This document shows, piece by piece, positions 46,022-58,091 of a DNA stretch of 64,000 nucleotides (position 1 is its first letter; each line of letters starts with the position of its first letter). This DNA comes from Magnaporthiopsis rhizophila (taxonomy: Eukaryota > Ascomycota > Sordariomycetes > Magnaporthales > Magnaporthaceae), in the NCBI GenBank assembly GCA_003049465.1, contig PYSS01000050.1, positions 1 through 64,000 on the forward strand. Reading direction: 5' to 3'. The notes beneath the pieces are model-generated. The model was not told where the DNA came from. It did no database searches and saw only the letters and a list, made by a program, of their open reading frames with translations. Both the position numbers and the translations under genes were made by a program.

Positions 46022-47092
46022 ATGTGACAAGCTGGGACGTCAGGCAACCACGAAACCCGCCAAACTACCCGTCGGGGAAAGGACCAGCCTACACCACACC
46101 ACGCACCGACTCTCAGTTTTTGCAACCGGCCTCCTTATCAAGACGCCTTGTAACACAATCACAATCCTTTCTCGCCCCGACTGCGTTGCAGACTCTCCAC
46201 AAGCGACCGTCGAAGCCTTCTTCTCGCTCTGGATATCCTTAACAGCGGACGATGCCACCGTGCTTTCCAGAGGCGCTTGACGTCATCGTCATATTGAGTC
46301 GACCTTTTCACCGGCCCAAGACGAGTGTGACAGCGTATGCGAGCGAATCGATCCAACTTCCCTCATAGCCACCATCATCGCGTGGCTGCGACATGGTTGT
46401 TGGCCTCGGAATCGGCTCGTTGTTGTAATCAAACAACAACATCGCCTGTCACAAGTCTGGCTCTCCCGTGGTGGTTCAGGTCGCTATAGAGATGGGCCTC
46501 TTCGGCCTAATCGAAAAAGGCTTACCGTTTCGGTCTGTTCGTCCTCCCATCCTTCTGGCGCCTCCCTCAAGCCAGGGGCCCCAGTCATCCTCTTAACTTC
46601 GTCATTTCAGCACACTGGCTTATCCCGGTGCCTCCCCGTGGGTTCTGCATTTTTCACTCCTCGCGTGATTCTCCTTCTTTCTCTTTGTGCGCGGGCCTAA
46701 CAGTAGGGAATCGTGTGTGGGTGGCGTTTGGTACCTCTGCCTTGGGGCCTCAAAAAATATCAGATTTCAAGTGTTTCTGCGGAATTTTTCGGTAGTCAGA
46801 TCTCTCTCCATCCCGGGCTTGGTGATTCGTGTGTGCGTGGCCGTCGTGCATTTGCGTGAGACAAGAGAGGGCGGTATAGCAGAGATAAAAGAGGAGATAT
46901 TGAATCACGGCAAGATATAGCATAGGCACTAGGCAGTCTTGTTCTAGCAAAAAGTTGTCTGTCTACTAGCTGTGCTTGCGACTGAGGCTAGCCTCAAGCC
47001 ACTACAACTGATAAGACTCGATCCAAACAGGGTTCGAAATCCAGCATCCTCCTTGATGGGTACCTGGGTAGACAGGCAGCGACATTCCGATC
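46022..47092. other. Convergent spacer eIF4B/EFL1
   Basis: 1.07 kb between two 3' ends, AT-richer than the genes, presumably holding long 3' untranslated regions. A GGTTCGAAATCC string near 47030 is not part of a tRNA fold. No gene seen. Confidence 0.5.
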
Positions 47093-50000
47093 TCATCGCT
47101 TGAGCGTTTTCTGCTTCTCGGCATCCGTCGCGACATTGCGGCCCTCGACAAGCAGGCCCTTGCGGCGCCTCACGCCGTCCATGTACCTCTTGGCAACGTT
47201 CTCGCGGTCGCCAAACTCGCCAAGGTCCTCGAGGTCGTCCTCGGTGAAGGGGACCCAGAAGGGATCCTCGTCCAGGATCTGGAAGCCCGTGAAGATGAGC
47301 TGCGGCTGGGCGGCGCCGCTGGTGCGCTTGCGCATGTCGTCGGCGAAGCCAAACGACTCGGCCACCGGGAGCAGCGCCTGGATGGTGAAGAAGGGCGTGC
47401 CCTCCTTCATCGCCTCAGACAAGACGTGGCCCCTCCGGCGGGTGAGGACGTCGTACACGCGCCCGAGGACCTCGGCTATATATAAGATATCGACACCACC
47501 GGGCGTTTTTGGTTAGCAGTCCGTCACTTTGTGTGTATGTAGGTAGGTAGTACTAGTTTGCAGGTGCGAAACAGGAGAAAAAAAAGTGTGAGCGGAACTA
47601 CTACTTACTGCTCGCTTGGATCTCGCACGAATACATGGCCAGCATCAGGCGGGGCGACCAGTCCAGGAAGCCCTTGTGGATGGACTGCTGCACGGCCTTG
47701 ATCACCTCTCCCGTCAGGCGGCCCAGGCTGTCGCGGGCGGACGCCCCGTCGTCAGCCACGGAGAGCTCCACGGCTTCGATGGTGACGGTGAGGCCCTGCG
47801 CGGGCTCGTTGCAGAGCGGACCCTGGGCGGTGGCCAGCTGGAACGCGTACGTGATCTTGTCCGAGAAGTGAGCTGCGTTCAGCCGCTCATCAACTGTAGG
47901 GTCGGCGGGCCCAGTCCTGTCTGCCGCAAAAACCCGCTGCAGGATTCCGCTGGCGGTGCCGTCGATCAGGATGTTGGGCCCCGTACGTCGTGGACCAAAG
48001 GCGGCTATCCGCTCGACCGTGTTCTTCCACGTCTCGCGGCCCTTGCCGCCCTCGAACAGAGCCTGCAGGCGGGTTGCGAACTCGTCTGGAGACAGTATGT
48101 TCTTGGCCTCAGCCATGTGCTCGTCCTCGGCTTCGCCGCTCGTGCTATCCGTATCCTGCGTACCGCTGTCCTGTGTGGGCGCGTCGTCGCCCGCACCCGG
48201 GTCGGAAGACATGCGTTTGATGGTAGCGCCGTTCTTGGAGATGAAGTCTGTCACGTCTTTCGGCAGTGGGCTAACCCTCAGCTTGACGGTTATCTGCTTA
48301 GAGCTGGTCGTCGTGACGACGACGCCCCTTCCCAGGTCCTTGTTTACGGGAGGACGCATCTCCTCGGCCCGGACGATGGTTTCGCGGTACGGCACGATTG
48401 GAGCACCGGCCTGGACATCACACCTGGCAAAGCGCTCCCGCAGGTCCGTCAAGCATCGCTCGAGATGCAGCTCGCCCGCGGTGAGGAGGACGTGCTCGCC
48501 GCTGGAAAAGTGCTCGTATTCGGCACAAGGGTCGCTCTGGACAAGTAGCTTCAAGCCGGTGATCATCTTGTCGAGATCTCCTGGGTTCACCGGCTCAAGG
48601 GCCACACGCACGATCGGCCGGCCAACGGCAGCACCAATGCCAGCGAGGTTGACGGCGCCCTCAAGCCTGCTACACAGCGTCCCCGACTTTAGGATTCCGG
48701 ACCCTTGCAGGCCCCGGATGCCGAACACGACGCCCGCAGGCACTTTGTCCAGGCTCTCGAGGCTGCGTCCCATGAGCATGTACAGGGCTTTGACAGTCAC
48801 CTTCTGTGGCCGGGGGTTCGAGTGCGGGCTTGCCGGCGAAAACTTTGGCGGCAGAACGTAGATGCTGTCCCCAACCGAAATCGAGCCTGAGTATATGCGG
48901 GCGAATCCTATCAGATGCTCCGGTTCCGCCTCGGGCTCGTGCTCCACGTCGGCCGGCGCTTCCAAGCCTGTCGTGCCGAACGTTTCCACCAGGCCACTGA
49001 CAGCGTCGTCGCTGGCAGCGTTGGCCTGGGCCCGGGCAGCCTCGGCACGCTTTCGTCTAGCGAGATCCCGCGCCTCTTCAGGGCTGAGCGTTCCGTTCCG
49101 CCTCCTATTCTCAGGCAGCTCGCTCGCAGGCATCGAGACCATCTTGCTCACGTACGCCACCATCGGGTCTGATTCCGACGTCCTAAAGGACACCATGGCG
49201 TCGCGGACCGCGGCGTCGATGTGCTCGGCACCAGGCGACAGCCGCAGCAGCTCCGGCAGACGGTCTGCCTGCGCGGCCCGCGGCGAGGGGAGGGATTCGA
49301 CGACCGAGACAAGGAGTGCGACGGAGAGCGGCAGCCAAGAGGCAAAAACGGTGGTTAGCAGCAGGCGGGGATCTCTTGCGCGGAGAATGTGCGGAGGGAC
49401 AGTGATGGCTAAAGACTTGGTGATCTTCTCGAGCAGGGCCGCGTCTCCTCGGCCCGAGTCTCTGCCCGTGGTGGCGTTGTAGACGGCCCAGATCTGCTCG
49501 AGCACGAGCTGAACAAACATCGGCTTCAGTGCTCGGCCCCGAAGGTGCTTCTGCCCAAGCACCTTTTTAGTCTTTGGGTCGAGATAGAAGTTGCCCCAGA
49601 GGACCTTCTCCATCAAGTTGCGCTTAATGCCAAGCTTCTTCTCATAGAGGCCGGCGAACTGGCGCACAGTAAAGGCCCAGCCGTCGATGGCGCTGGCAAA
49701 AATGACGTTGTTCTTTTCCGGAGCGAAGTACAGGTCCTCGTCGTCTTTTTCCTCGAAGTCCAAGTCAGCTGCGTCGTCAGGTATATCAGCAGCAAGCTCA
49801 GCCTCCTTGGAGGCGGCCGCGGCGGCAACGCGCTGGTCCATCCTCTCGCGCCAGTTGAGGTCGTCCTCCATGCGCTCGCCCTGGAAGAAGCTCCCGAGCA
49901 CGGCGTTGACCTGCTCGAGAATCTTGCTCAGGTGGACGTAGGCCTCGGATGGTGTCATCTTGAGCTCGGTCACGAGGCGGTCGATCTTGTTGATGACAAG

Positions 50001-50690
50001 TAGAGGTCTAAGCTTCTCGATCCAGGTCTGGCGCAGAACTGTAACAGTCTGGCTGCAGACACCCTCGACGGCATCGACTAGGACGACTGCCCCGTCGCAC
50101 AAACGGGAGGCCGTCGAGACCTCGCTGCTGAAGTCGATGTGGCCGGGCGAATCGATGAGGTTGATCAAGTAGTCAGTAGGCCGGGGTGCCTGGTCGGGCC
50201 CGTTTCTCCTGAGCATAGAGAACAGTAGGGAGATGGCTGAGGACTCCATAGTGATGCCCCTAGTCTGTTCATCTGGGCGTGAGTCCAGGTAGCGAATCTT
50301 GCCGGCCAGCTTGGGCGATATGATGCCATTGGTGGCCAGAAGAGCGTCCGTGAGGGACGTCTTGCCATGGTCCTAGAGATACAGAATAAGAATGGCCCAG
50401 TCAGAGATCACGTTGTAGGTCAAAATGTGGCACAATGTAGCAGAGCACTCGTCTCCTCATCCGAATTGCGCTCGGGGGATGGACGTATTAGAGATGCCAG
50501 GCTAGACCGGCAGGGACATACATACCACATGTGCAAGAATACAGATCTACAAACATGTCTCTGGTTAGCTTCAAGTTCCTGACCCCTCAACGAGCCGCAA
50601 CGTCCCTAATGCGGATAGGGCACATACATTTCGGATATGGTCGGCATGCTGTTGGAGCTGTGCCAGTTTTTCGGGGCTTGCGACAGGCAT
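47093..50690 (-). CDS. RIA1: Ribosome-maturation GTPase Efl1 (Ria1)
   Basis: Cytoplasmic EF-2-like GTPase that, with Sdo1/SBDS, releases Tif6/eIF6 from late 60S particles. Exons 50690-50628, 50546-50526, 50372-47609 and 47475-47093 give 1,076 aa, near the yeast length. Exon 2 is a 21-nt microexon encoding ICILAHV, which completes the P-loop AHVDHGKT (residues 26-33) across the next junction. Other GTPase motifs are RGITMESS (residues ~66-73), DSPGH (102-106) and NKID (156-159). A charged insertion follows (DFEEKDDEDLYF). EF-2-like domains II-V come next, with IGFARIYSGSISVGDSIYVL and CEIQAS near the end. The C-terminal exon contains RRRGHVLSEAMKEGTPFF, the domain V ribosome-binding part. It diverges from eIF3l across 1.15 kb and converges on eIF4B. 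Confidence 0.95.
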
Positions 50691-51842
50691 TCTGACTTTT
50701 CTCTTCTCGTGTCCCCTTTTCGGATTATTCTTCTTCGCCCAACCTGCTTATCTAGGTAAAGGTGTAGTTTGTCGAATGTGAGAATCCGTCCTCTTGGCGT
50801 GATTGATGTAGGTACGTCAGAGGCGGTGTCAGTGCGGCGGCTCGGCTTGGATGCTGATTATGGGAGGTTTTATTTTCTGCCCCCAAGGCCTCAAACCAGT
50901 GTTCTAGCAATCAATCACTGGAGGGTCCAACCAATCTCCGGAAGTCAACCCATTAAATAGTGGTGGGTGGCTGGACACGCTCGAGTACCAAACGCCAACT
51001 CATGTCATTGTGGGCTCGAGTCACTCAGGTTTGCTTGGGCGAAACCAAAATGCCTAATACGGCTATGGGCCATCCTGAGCCATCGGCCATGGGCTGCCCC
51101 TCCTAGCCGTCAATGCCCTCCCAGAGCTACAATAACATTGACAAACAGCCTAGAGCCACTACGTCTGTCACGTCAATGACCTGGATAAACGGCCCAGTTA
51201 TTGCAGAAGAAAGATAATTACCGCGATTTAGTTGCAAGAGTGCACTGCGATGCTTCGACCATAGTGGATGGCTATTGCGCGCATCAAGTCAGACAACGGC
51301 AAGCCCTAGAAGAGTGCAATACTTCTTCACGCCCTTGTCGCAAGCAACGCTTGCTGGAGTGGGTGCGGCACCACCTCAATCGGGGTTGCACAAGAAATCA
51401 AAACAGCGCTCCCCAAAAAATAAACTAATTCAACGGCATACTCTACCTAGATACATATGTAGTCCTTTAGCACTTAAATGTGGCCTTCAAAGATGCACTG
51501 GATACAGAGAAGAAGAAGCGCCGATATACCTGCAGCCAGATCGGCGGAGCATGGAGGGGCAACTGTGAACGGACGAGGCTCCACTTTGGCGGGGCCAGAC
51601 AGCACAACCACTCGTGTCTTTGTGGTGAGAAAAGGAAGAAAAAAAAGCCAAAATAGCCCGTCCACCAGAATCTCAAAATCGGCAACCCCGTTTTTGGGCT
51701 TGGGCTCCTTGCACGATACATTCAATTCCCCCGAGTTTCGCCCCCTCCATATCCTTGCGGGAGCTGCCTCGGTTCATCTCCTGTCTATTTCTCGACGAAA
51801 CCTCGCAACACCACACGGGGGTGGACGGTCTGGTCGCCCACC
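50691..51842. promoter_or_regulatory. Divergent upstream region EFL1/eIF3l
   Basis: 1.15 kb shared by two translation-related genes that point away from each other. It contains a CCAAT box in CAACCAATCTCC near 50929 and a long AT-rich middle. No gene seen. Confidence 0.5.
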
Positions 51843-53506
51843 ATGAGCGCCTACCAAAACGGCGCCCCACGCCTGGGCGACGACAGCGACGTCGAGCAGG
51901 AGGCCTTGGCCGCCGACTACCTCGAGCAGGTCGATTACGAAGATGGCATGGACGATGGCGAGATGTCGATGGCGCAACAAGCCAACGATATCCAGGAGCG
52001 CCTCGTCGCCGCCGCCCAACCCTTGGACTTTTCGGCGCCGCTCGACGTCAAGTTCCAGAGCTACGACCAGTACTGCAGTCTGTTCCACTTCATTCTCAAC
52101 TCGGACGGCCCGGTCGATCTAGAGCCTCCCTCTGTCAGTAGCTTCACACCCAGCCCTATCCTCTCGTGCGCTTCGAATCGTTTGTTAGCGTCTGCCCTGG
52201 CCTCCCCCGCTGCATCGCGCATGTCAGAACTACGAACCCCATCACTGACCTGACGGCGGTGCGAACAGTACTACTGGGCATGGGATGTCATAGATGAATT
52301 CATTTACCAGTTCAACTCGTTCTCCTCGTACAGGATGCGGATAGCCCGGCAGGCCAACAACGAGGAGGAGGCGCAGATCCTCCGCGATAACCCGAACACC
52401 TGGGGTTGCTACAGCGTCCTCAACGTCCTCTACTCGCTGATTCAGAGGTCCCAGATTCTCGAGCAGCTGGCCGCCATGAAGCGCAACGAGGACCCCATGA
52501 CTGTCGCCGGCGAGTACGGCAACAAGAGCCTGTATCGGATGCTGGGGTACTTCTCCATCATCGGCCTCCTACGCGTGCACTGCCTGCTCGGCGACTTCAG
52601 CCTGGCTCTGAGGACGCTCGATGATATCGAGCTGAACAAGAAGGCCATGTTTGCCCGCGTCATGGCCGCGCACTTCACGACGTACTACTACGTCGGCTTC
52701 TCCTACATGATGATCCGCCGCTACGCCGACGCGATCCGCATGTTCAGCCACATCCTGGTATATGTCTCTCGGACCAAGAACTTCCAGAAGAACGCGCAGT
52801 ACGACTCCATCAGCAAGAAGAACGACCAGATGCTGGCCCTAATCGCCATCTGCGTCGCCTTCCACCCCACCCGCCTGGACGACACTATCCACACGGCGCT
52901 GCGCGAAAAATACGGTGACCAGCTGTTGAAGCTGCAGAGGGGTGGTCCCGAGTCCCTACCCATCTACGAGGAGCTCTTCCGCGCCGCCTGCCCCAAATTC
53001 ATCTCTCCGGTGCCCCCGGACTTTGACAACCCGGAGGCCAACGTGGACCCCGTGGAGCACCACCTGTCCGTTTTCATGGATGAGGTCAAGACGAACATGT
53101 GGAGCCCCACCGTCAAGTCGTACCTGCGCCTGTACACGACTATGGATCTCAAGAAGCTGGCTGGCTTCCTCTCTGTGAAGCCAGAGGAGCTCCGCTCATG
53201 GCTGCTGGTCAACAAACAGCGGACGAAGCAGCTGCGCTGGACCGATCACGCGCTACTGGATGGCGAGCTCGTTAACGTCAGCGACCTGGACTATGCCATG
53301 CAGGGCGTACGTTTTATTTCTTTCTTTTTCTTTCCTTCCCTCCCCACCTTGATCCTCGCCCTATTCATGACCTGTTCAAGCTCATAGCCGGTGTTCAATG
53401 CTAAAAAATGGACCCGCAACAGGACCTGATCCACATCTCCGAGGCCAAGGTCGGCAGGAAGCTGGTGGACTGGTACCTCCGAAACCTCTCACGTACCTAC
53501 CTTTGA
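51843..53506 (+). CDS. Eukaryotic translation initiation factor 3 subunit l
   Basis: Subunit l of the eIF3 scaffold that binds the 40S ribosome; it is present in filamentous fungi and animals but absent from budding yeast. Exons 51843-52133, 52269-53306 and 53423-53506, all in phase 0, give 470 aa, close to the usual length. The N-terminus is acidic (DDSDVEQEALAADYLEQVDY). The core contains SYDQYCSLFHFILNSDGPV, YYWAWDVIDEFIYQFNSF at the exon 2 start, and helical repeats (GYFSIIGLLRVHCLLGDFSL; TTYYYVGFSYMMIRRYADAI). The PCI-type winged-helix region follows (SYLRLYTTMDLKKLAGFL). Exon 3 (IHISEAKVGRKLVDWYLRN) ends the PCI domain. Intron 1 uses a non-consensus GTCAGT donor. The gene ends YL-stop at 53506. 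Confidence 0.95.
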
Positions 53507-55068
53507 GTGTGACACCAATCCAATATTTGCCGCGCTGGCCTCACATTGTCGGCCTGTCGCCGGCCGCTGGAAATCAACTTGTCCCGCCCAAGCAATTATC
53601 GGGTGGGATGACATCGCGCTCGGACGGACTGTCATGCATCCTTGATCATTCTTCAGATAAAATCCGCAGTCTGTTTTGCAGACGTCATCTTTGCGACCTT
53701 TATCTTCTTTTTTTTAGACGCCCCTGCCATGGGTGTGGCGGGGGCTGAGTGTGCATTTGCTCAAGGCGTCTTGGTGTTGGGGCGAACAAAAGACTTGGTA
53801 CATCGGTGGGATGGGCCTCGCCGTGTATTAGGGTCTTATGCGAGTGGCTACGAGGGTAAAAGCTATATCGGTTGCACGAGCGCCATGTGGCCACGGCCAT
53901 GATAGTTACAGAGCACCCAGAAGATGTGCGGCGAGAGAAACATGAAGACACCGGCGCGTGCCCCAGTGACTACTTGTGGCCGCTTAGGAGTTCAGTATGT
54001 TTATTGTCCATTGCATCAGTTGGTGGTGTTTGCCGCCGTGTTTCCGGCGCTGTGCACTACAGGGTATACAGTTGGAGGACATCAAATACTTCTTTGCTTC
54101 AACGCATTCAAGTACTCACAAAGTAAGCTATTTTTTATGCGCCATGCATTTGCGAGCTTCACCTTCGAACGAGTGCATATTTTCGACCAAAAAATACGTA
54201 GATACCCGACTTTTATCCGCCCATAGTACACCACCTACCTACCTAGGCAGCAATCGCCCACTGTTTTCCGTTTACGGCATCCACTCGTGGGCAAGCGCGA
54301 CCGGCAGCGACACGACGGACTGACCAGTCTATTGCACGCCTTAGGCATTTAGGCGCATCCCCTTTCGAAAACTACTGATCATTTTGCTGTCTTCTGTCAG
54401 CCCGGGTTCCGCCCGACTGGAGCGCTGCCAGCGACGCCCTTGGTTGCCCCATTAGACGGTCTGGTGGCTGAGCTCCCCCGACCTCACTTTGGAGAAGGCG
54501 CACCCCAGCCGCGATCCAGTTGACGTCCGTTGATTGCTTGGACAGCAAAGACGACCCAACACCGAACCGTATCACAGGTGAACCCACCATTGAGACGGCC
54601 TACTAGCCACGAGGCCCTCCTGCCCGCATTTATTTCTCGGCCCATCCGGCCTCCTAGCCTCTCGCGTTCGCCCGGAATACACTTTAGTCACTACCGCCCG
54701 CCATCACCGTCTGCCCAAGCTAGTGCGAGGTACCTGAGAGTTGGCTTGGCCGCTTGGCGATCTGCTTGGCAGGCTGGGACCTAGTTCAAACTGCGAAAAC
54801 CACTCGAGAGGGCCTCATCTCTGCTCCATCAGCCGCTCACCCATGCATGACCTAGCGTAAGACTTCGTGGCGGCCCTTGAAGGTGCAGGGAGCAGAAACG
54901 AGCGACGACATTAGGCCGGTCACAGCCCGGCGGCCTGCCAAGAAAAAAAAAAACAACAGCAACGCCCCTCCCTCTAAAGAAACCTGCCACTCCACCGCAA
55001 CCAGAACACCGACCAAGCAACCGCCCACTTCTTCAAGACGTGATAACAGCCGGGCAACGGCAAACATC
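53507..55068. other. Spacer between eIF3l and the USP-domain gene
   Basis: 1.56 kb, with the two genes in the same orientation. A CCACCTACCTACCTAGGC motif lies at 54231-54248. An A-rich run at about 54942-54953 precedes the next start and may be leader sequence. No gene seen. Confidence 0.5.
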
Positions 55069-57916
55069 ATGTCCACCAGCGCCTACGCAGGCGCGGCGCG
55101 GAGCCCAGACTCTGACGTCTCGCCGTCGTCGCACCCACCGAATGCGGACACAAAGAATCCTGGGGCTGATTACTTCGTACCCAGGATCCCCGACACGACC
55201 GGTGGCGATCAGCAGCCAAGCAACGCCTCCGGGCCCATCGCGGGCCCATCTATCGCGTTCCAGCAGCCGGTGACCAAGAGCAACGCCTCACATACCACTG
55301 AGGGCGGCAGCTTGGCAGCCGACAGCAACCGCGCTGCCTCTAGTCGCAGTAGCGAGCAGGCGTCGGCGGAACTGGCGTCCTCGAGAAAGTCGTCGGTCGC
55401 TTCGGTTTCATTTCGCCAACCTGCAAACCCAGCGCTGCCCCAGGGCCTCCAGAGGTCGATGGGCTCGTACCGTCATCGGACCTCGTCGCCAATGCCAGTG
55501 AGGTGAGATGCACCGCGGACGCGAGGACCCGGCACCGTTCCGTCCCGCCTGTTTGCCCGCCCTTCTTCATGCCTCCCTCTCCTCTGTCTTGGCTTCCTTC
55601 TATTTCTAGTTATGGCTCCCCGCCACCACCGCTGGTTTTTCGATTCTGGGACCTTGCCCTTCTTGACTTTCCGTCTTCATCAGGACTGTCTTCCCAAAGT
55701 CTTTTGGCATCACATCCTACCAGTCGCCGCAAGCGTCGGTGAGGTCCGTTGCAACGAGGCTACGTCGGCAACGGCAGACAAGTCACTCGGGAGCCCCAAG
55801 CGGGGCTGATTTGGACTGACCAGTGCGGGTAACCCCAGTGTTTCCGAGATGCCAACACGGCGAGGAGCCTTGCTCGACCCACCTCCTCGCTCTCCAGGTA
55901 ACTGGGAAGCGCGGCGGGGACCGGCGAAACAAGTTGGTAGTTCAAGGCCGACAATGATTTGCGTCTTGTGCGGGTGGCAGAAAGAGAATGAGAAGAAGAT
56001 GGGGAGCGGTAGGCCAGCGCCAAAGACATTTGCTGCTGTGGCGATCCGTGGGAGGAAGGTTCAGCAAAGTCTACCGGTTGCACCAACCCCCACGCTACCG
56101 TCTACCGCACGACCGGAACTCTATCCGAAGCTGCCGTTGGCAACATGATGGGATGCCATCACCGCACAAGCCTCTCTGCCTTTACTCACACCGCCCGAAC
56201 ATCATCAGGCGATTAATTGACCGTGGGCGCTTGTGTCCACGGCAGTTGAAAGTCTAGATTCCAGCCCCGAGTTTCCACCGCCCGTCGCCCAGCGTCTGTC
56301 AAGATCCATGGTGCGCTGCGTTCGTCCGGGAATTTGGCTTGCCCCCCTTTTTCCTAACATCCCCTGCCCCCATCGCCGTGCCACCACACACACCTGACAC
56401 CTGGCTCGCACCACTCCAGCTTGCCCCCGCCTTTCAATCCGCCCATTTCCTTCCATTTCGATGTTTCCTTCTGCAGGGCACCGGATCCAATCCTAGGCTC
56501 GTGACTCTCACCGTTACTTTCTCGCATCTCGCGATCTCAAGACCCTAACGCCGCTCGCCTACCCGCTCGTACCGAAAAGCTGCGCGTTCACGAACCAGAC
56601 AACCTGCTCTGCCCGATTGATGGCTGTGCTAACGGAAAGCGGTTCCTCGGGCAGGTTTCGGCAGCACGTGTCGTTTGACAACATCCCTGTTGGCGAGGCG
56701 ACCAAGAACAACACTCTGGGGTACACCATCAATCTCTCCCACGATGGGTACCAGCCTAAGAGGCGGTCGCGCACCATGATGGTGGGCGTCGACCAGCACG
56801 CCTACTCCGACTATGCACTACAATGGCTGCTCGAGGAGTATGCCGAGGATGGCGACGAGGTCATCTGCGTCCACGTGTCTGAGCGCGACGGCCGCGACGA
56901 CAAAAACTACAAGACCAAAGCTGAGGCCATGGTTGAGCGCATAAAGCTTAAGATACCCCCCGACTGCGCCATCAGTGTCAAGCTCGAGTACGCAGTCGGC
57001 AAGCTGCACGAGACCTTCCAAAAGCTGGTGCGCGAACCACCATCACCTTGCGCCACATCGCCCTCCATTCGGCCATCGGATGGACTGGAAATGGCTGACC
57101 GTGCTCTCTTCCACCCCGCAGATTCACGTCTACCAGCCCTCGATGCTGGTCGTCGGCACCCGCGGCCGGTCTCTGGGCGGCATCCAAGGCCTCGTCAACA
57201 CCAGGAATTCATTTTCAAAATACTGTCTCCAATACTCGCCCGTCCCAACGGTTGTGGTCAGAGATATTGATAAGCGCAAGAAGAAGAAGGAGAAGCGAAT
57301 CCACGACCCCAACCGACAGAGCTATGCGTCGATGCTGGCCGCGAACAGAGGTAAGCACGAGGCAGACAGCGAGAACAGCAGCTTGTACGAGCTGGAGGCG
57401 AAGCTGTCGGGCGACGAGGAGGCGCACAGGGTGGCTGCCGCCATCGGACTCCCCAGCGCCTTCGACCCGACCGTCAAGGGCATGGACCTAGAAGCGCGGA
57501 TGCACCCACGGTCCCAAAGCCTCCCGTCGCCTCTGCACCTCACGGGCACGCCCGACGGCGGGGTGGCCAGCGGCGCTACCGGCGTCCCTGTTCCGGCCCC
57601 GCCCTCCACTTTGGGCGGTAGCGATGACGAAGACAGCGGCGACGACGACGAGGACGATGAGTTCGAGGTCATGTCAGGCCATCAGATGCTTCAGAACGCG
57701 AACAAAGACCCCGACCAGAAGATCAAGCAGACCAAGTTGCACCAGATGGAGGTTGCCGAGGCAGCTGCCTTGCGTGACCACCCGGTAGACGATGACGATG
57801 ACGAGGATGATGAGGGGGGTGGCGGAGCCGGCGAGCGCAATGGTAACGACAACGACGGCAACGATGGCCGGGACGATAGGAACGGTGGCGCTAGCGTTGC
57901 GAGCGCCGGCAAATGA
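55069..57916 (+). CDS. Universal stress protein-domain protein (fungal type)
   Basis: Exons 55069-55502, 56655-57027 and 57122-57916 give 533 aa. Residues 1-145 are Ser-rich and disordered, ending MGSYRHRTSSPMPV, a motif I associate with fungal USP proteins. The USP fold spans ~165-330: RTMMVGVDQHAYSDYALQWL (first strand and helix), GDEVICVHVSE, then VYQPSMLVVGTRGRSLGG and SPVPTVVVRDI. The usual nucleotide-loop ending G(S/T) after GTRGRSLGGIQGL is replaced by VNTRNSFSK. A Lys-rich segment (KRKKKKEKR) and two acidic low-complexity stretches follow. Intron 1 is 1,152 nt, far longer than others here; the acceptor after CTAAC-GGGCAG restores frame as an Arg codon, but an additional exon inside it cannot be excluded. 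The N-terminal join is less certain than the rest. Confidence 0.8.
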
Positions 57917-58060
57917 CACGGGGCCCCAGACTGTCGATTGAGACGGAAAAGGGGCGTGATGGTGTTTACATTGCACGCCTATACATGCTATCTGTCGTAC
58001 ACCCGCCGATGTGGTCCTCCACCATAGCTGAAGATCAATTGATAGACGTCGGACCAGAAG

Positions 58061-58091
<31 letters not shown>

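Noticed and set aside
47020..47060. GGTTCGAAATCC as a tRNA B box
   Set aside because: It has one base too many for the box, and no cloverleaf forms around it.
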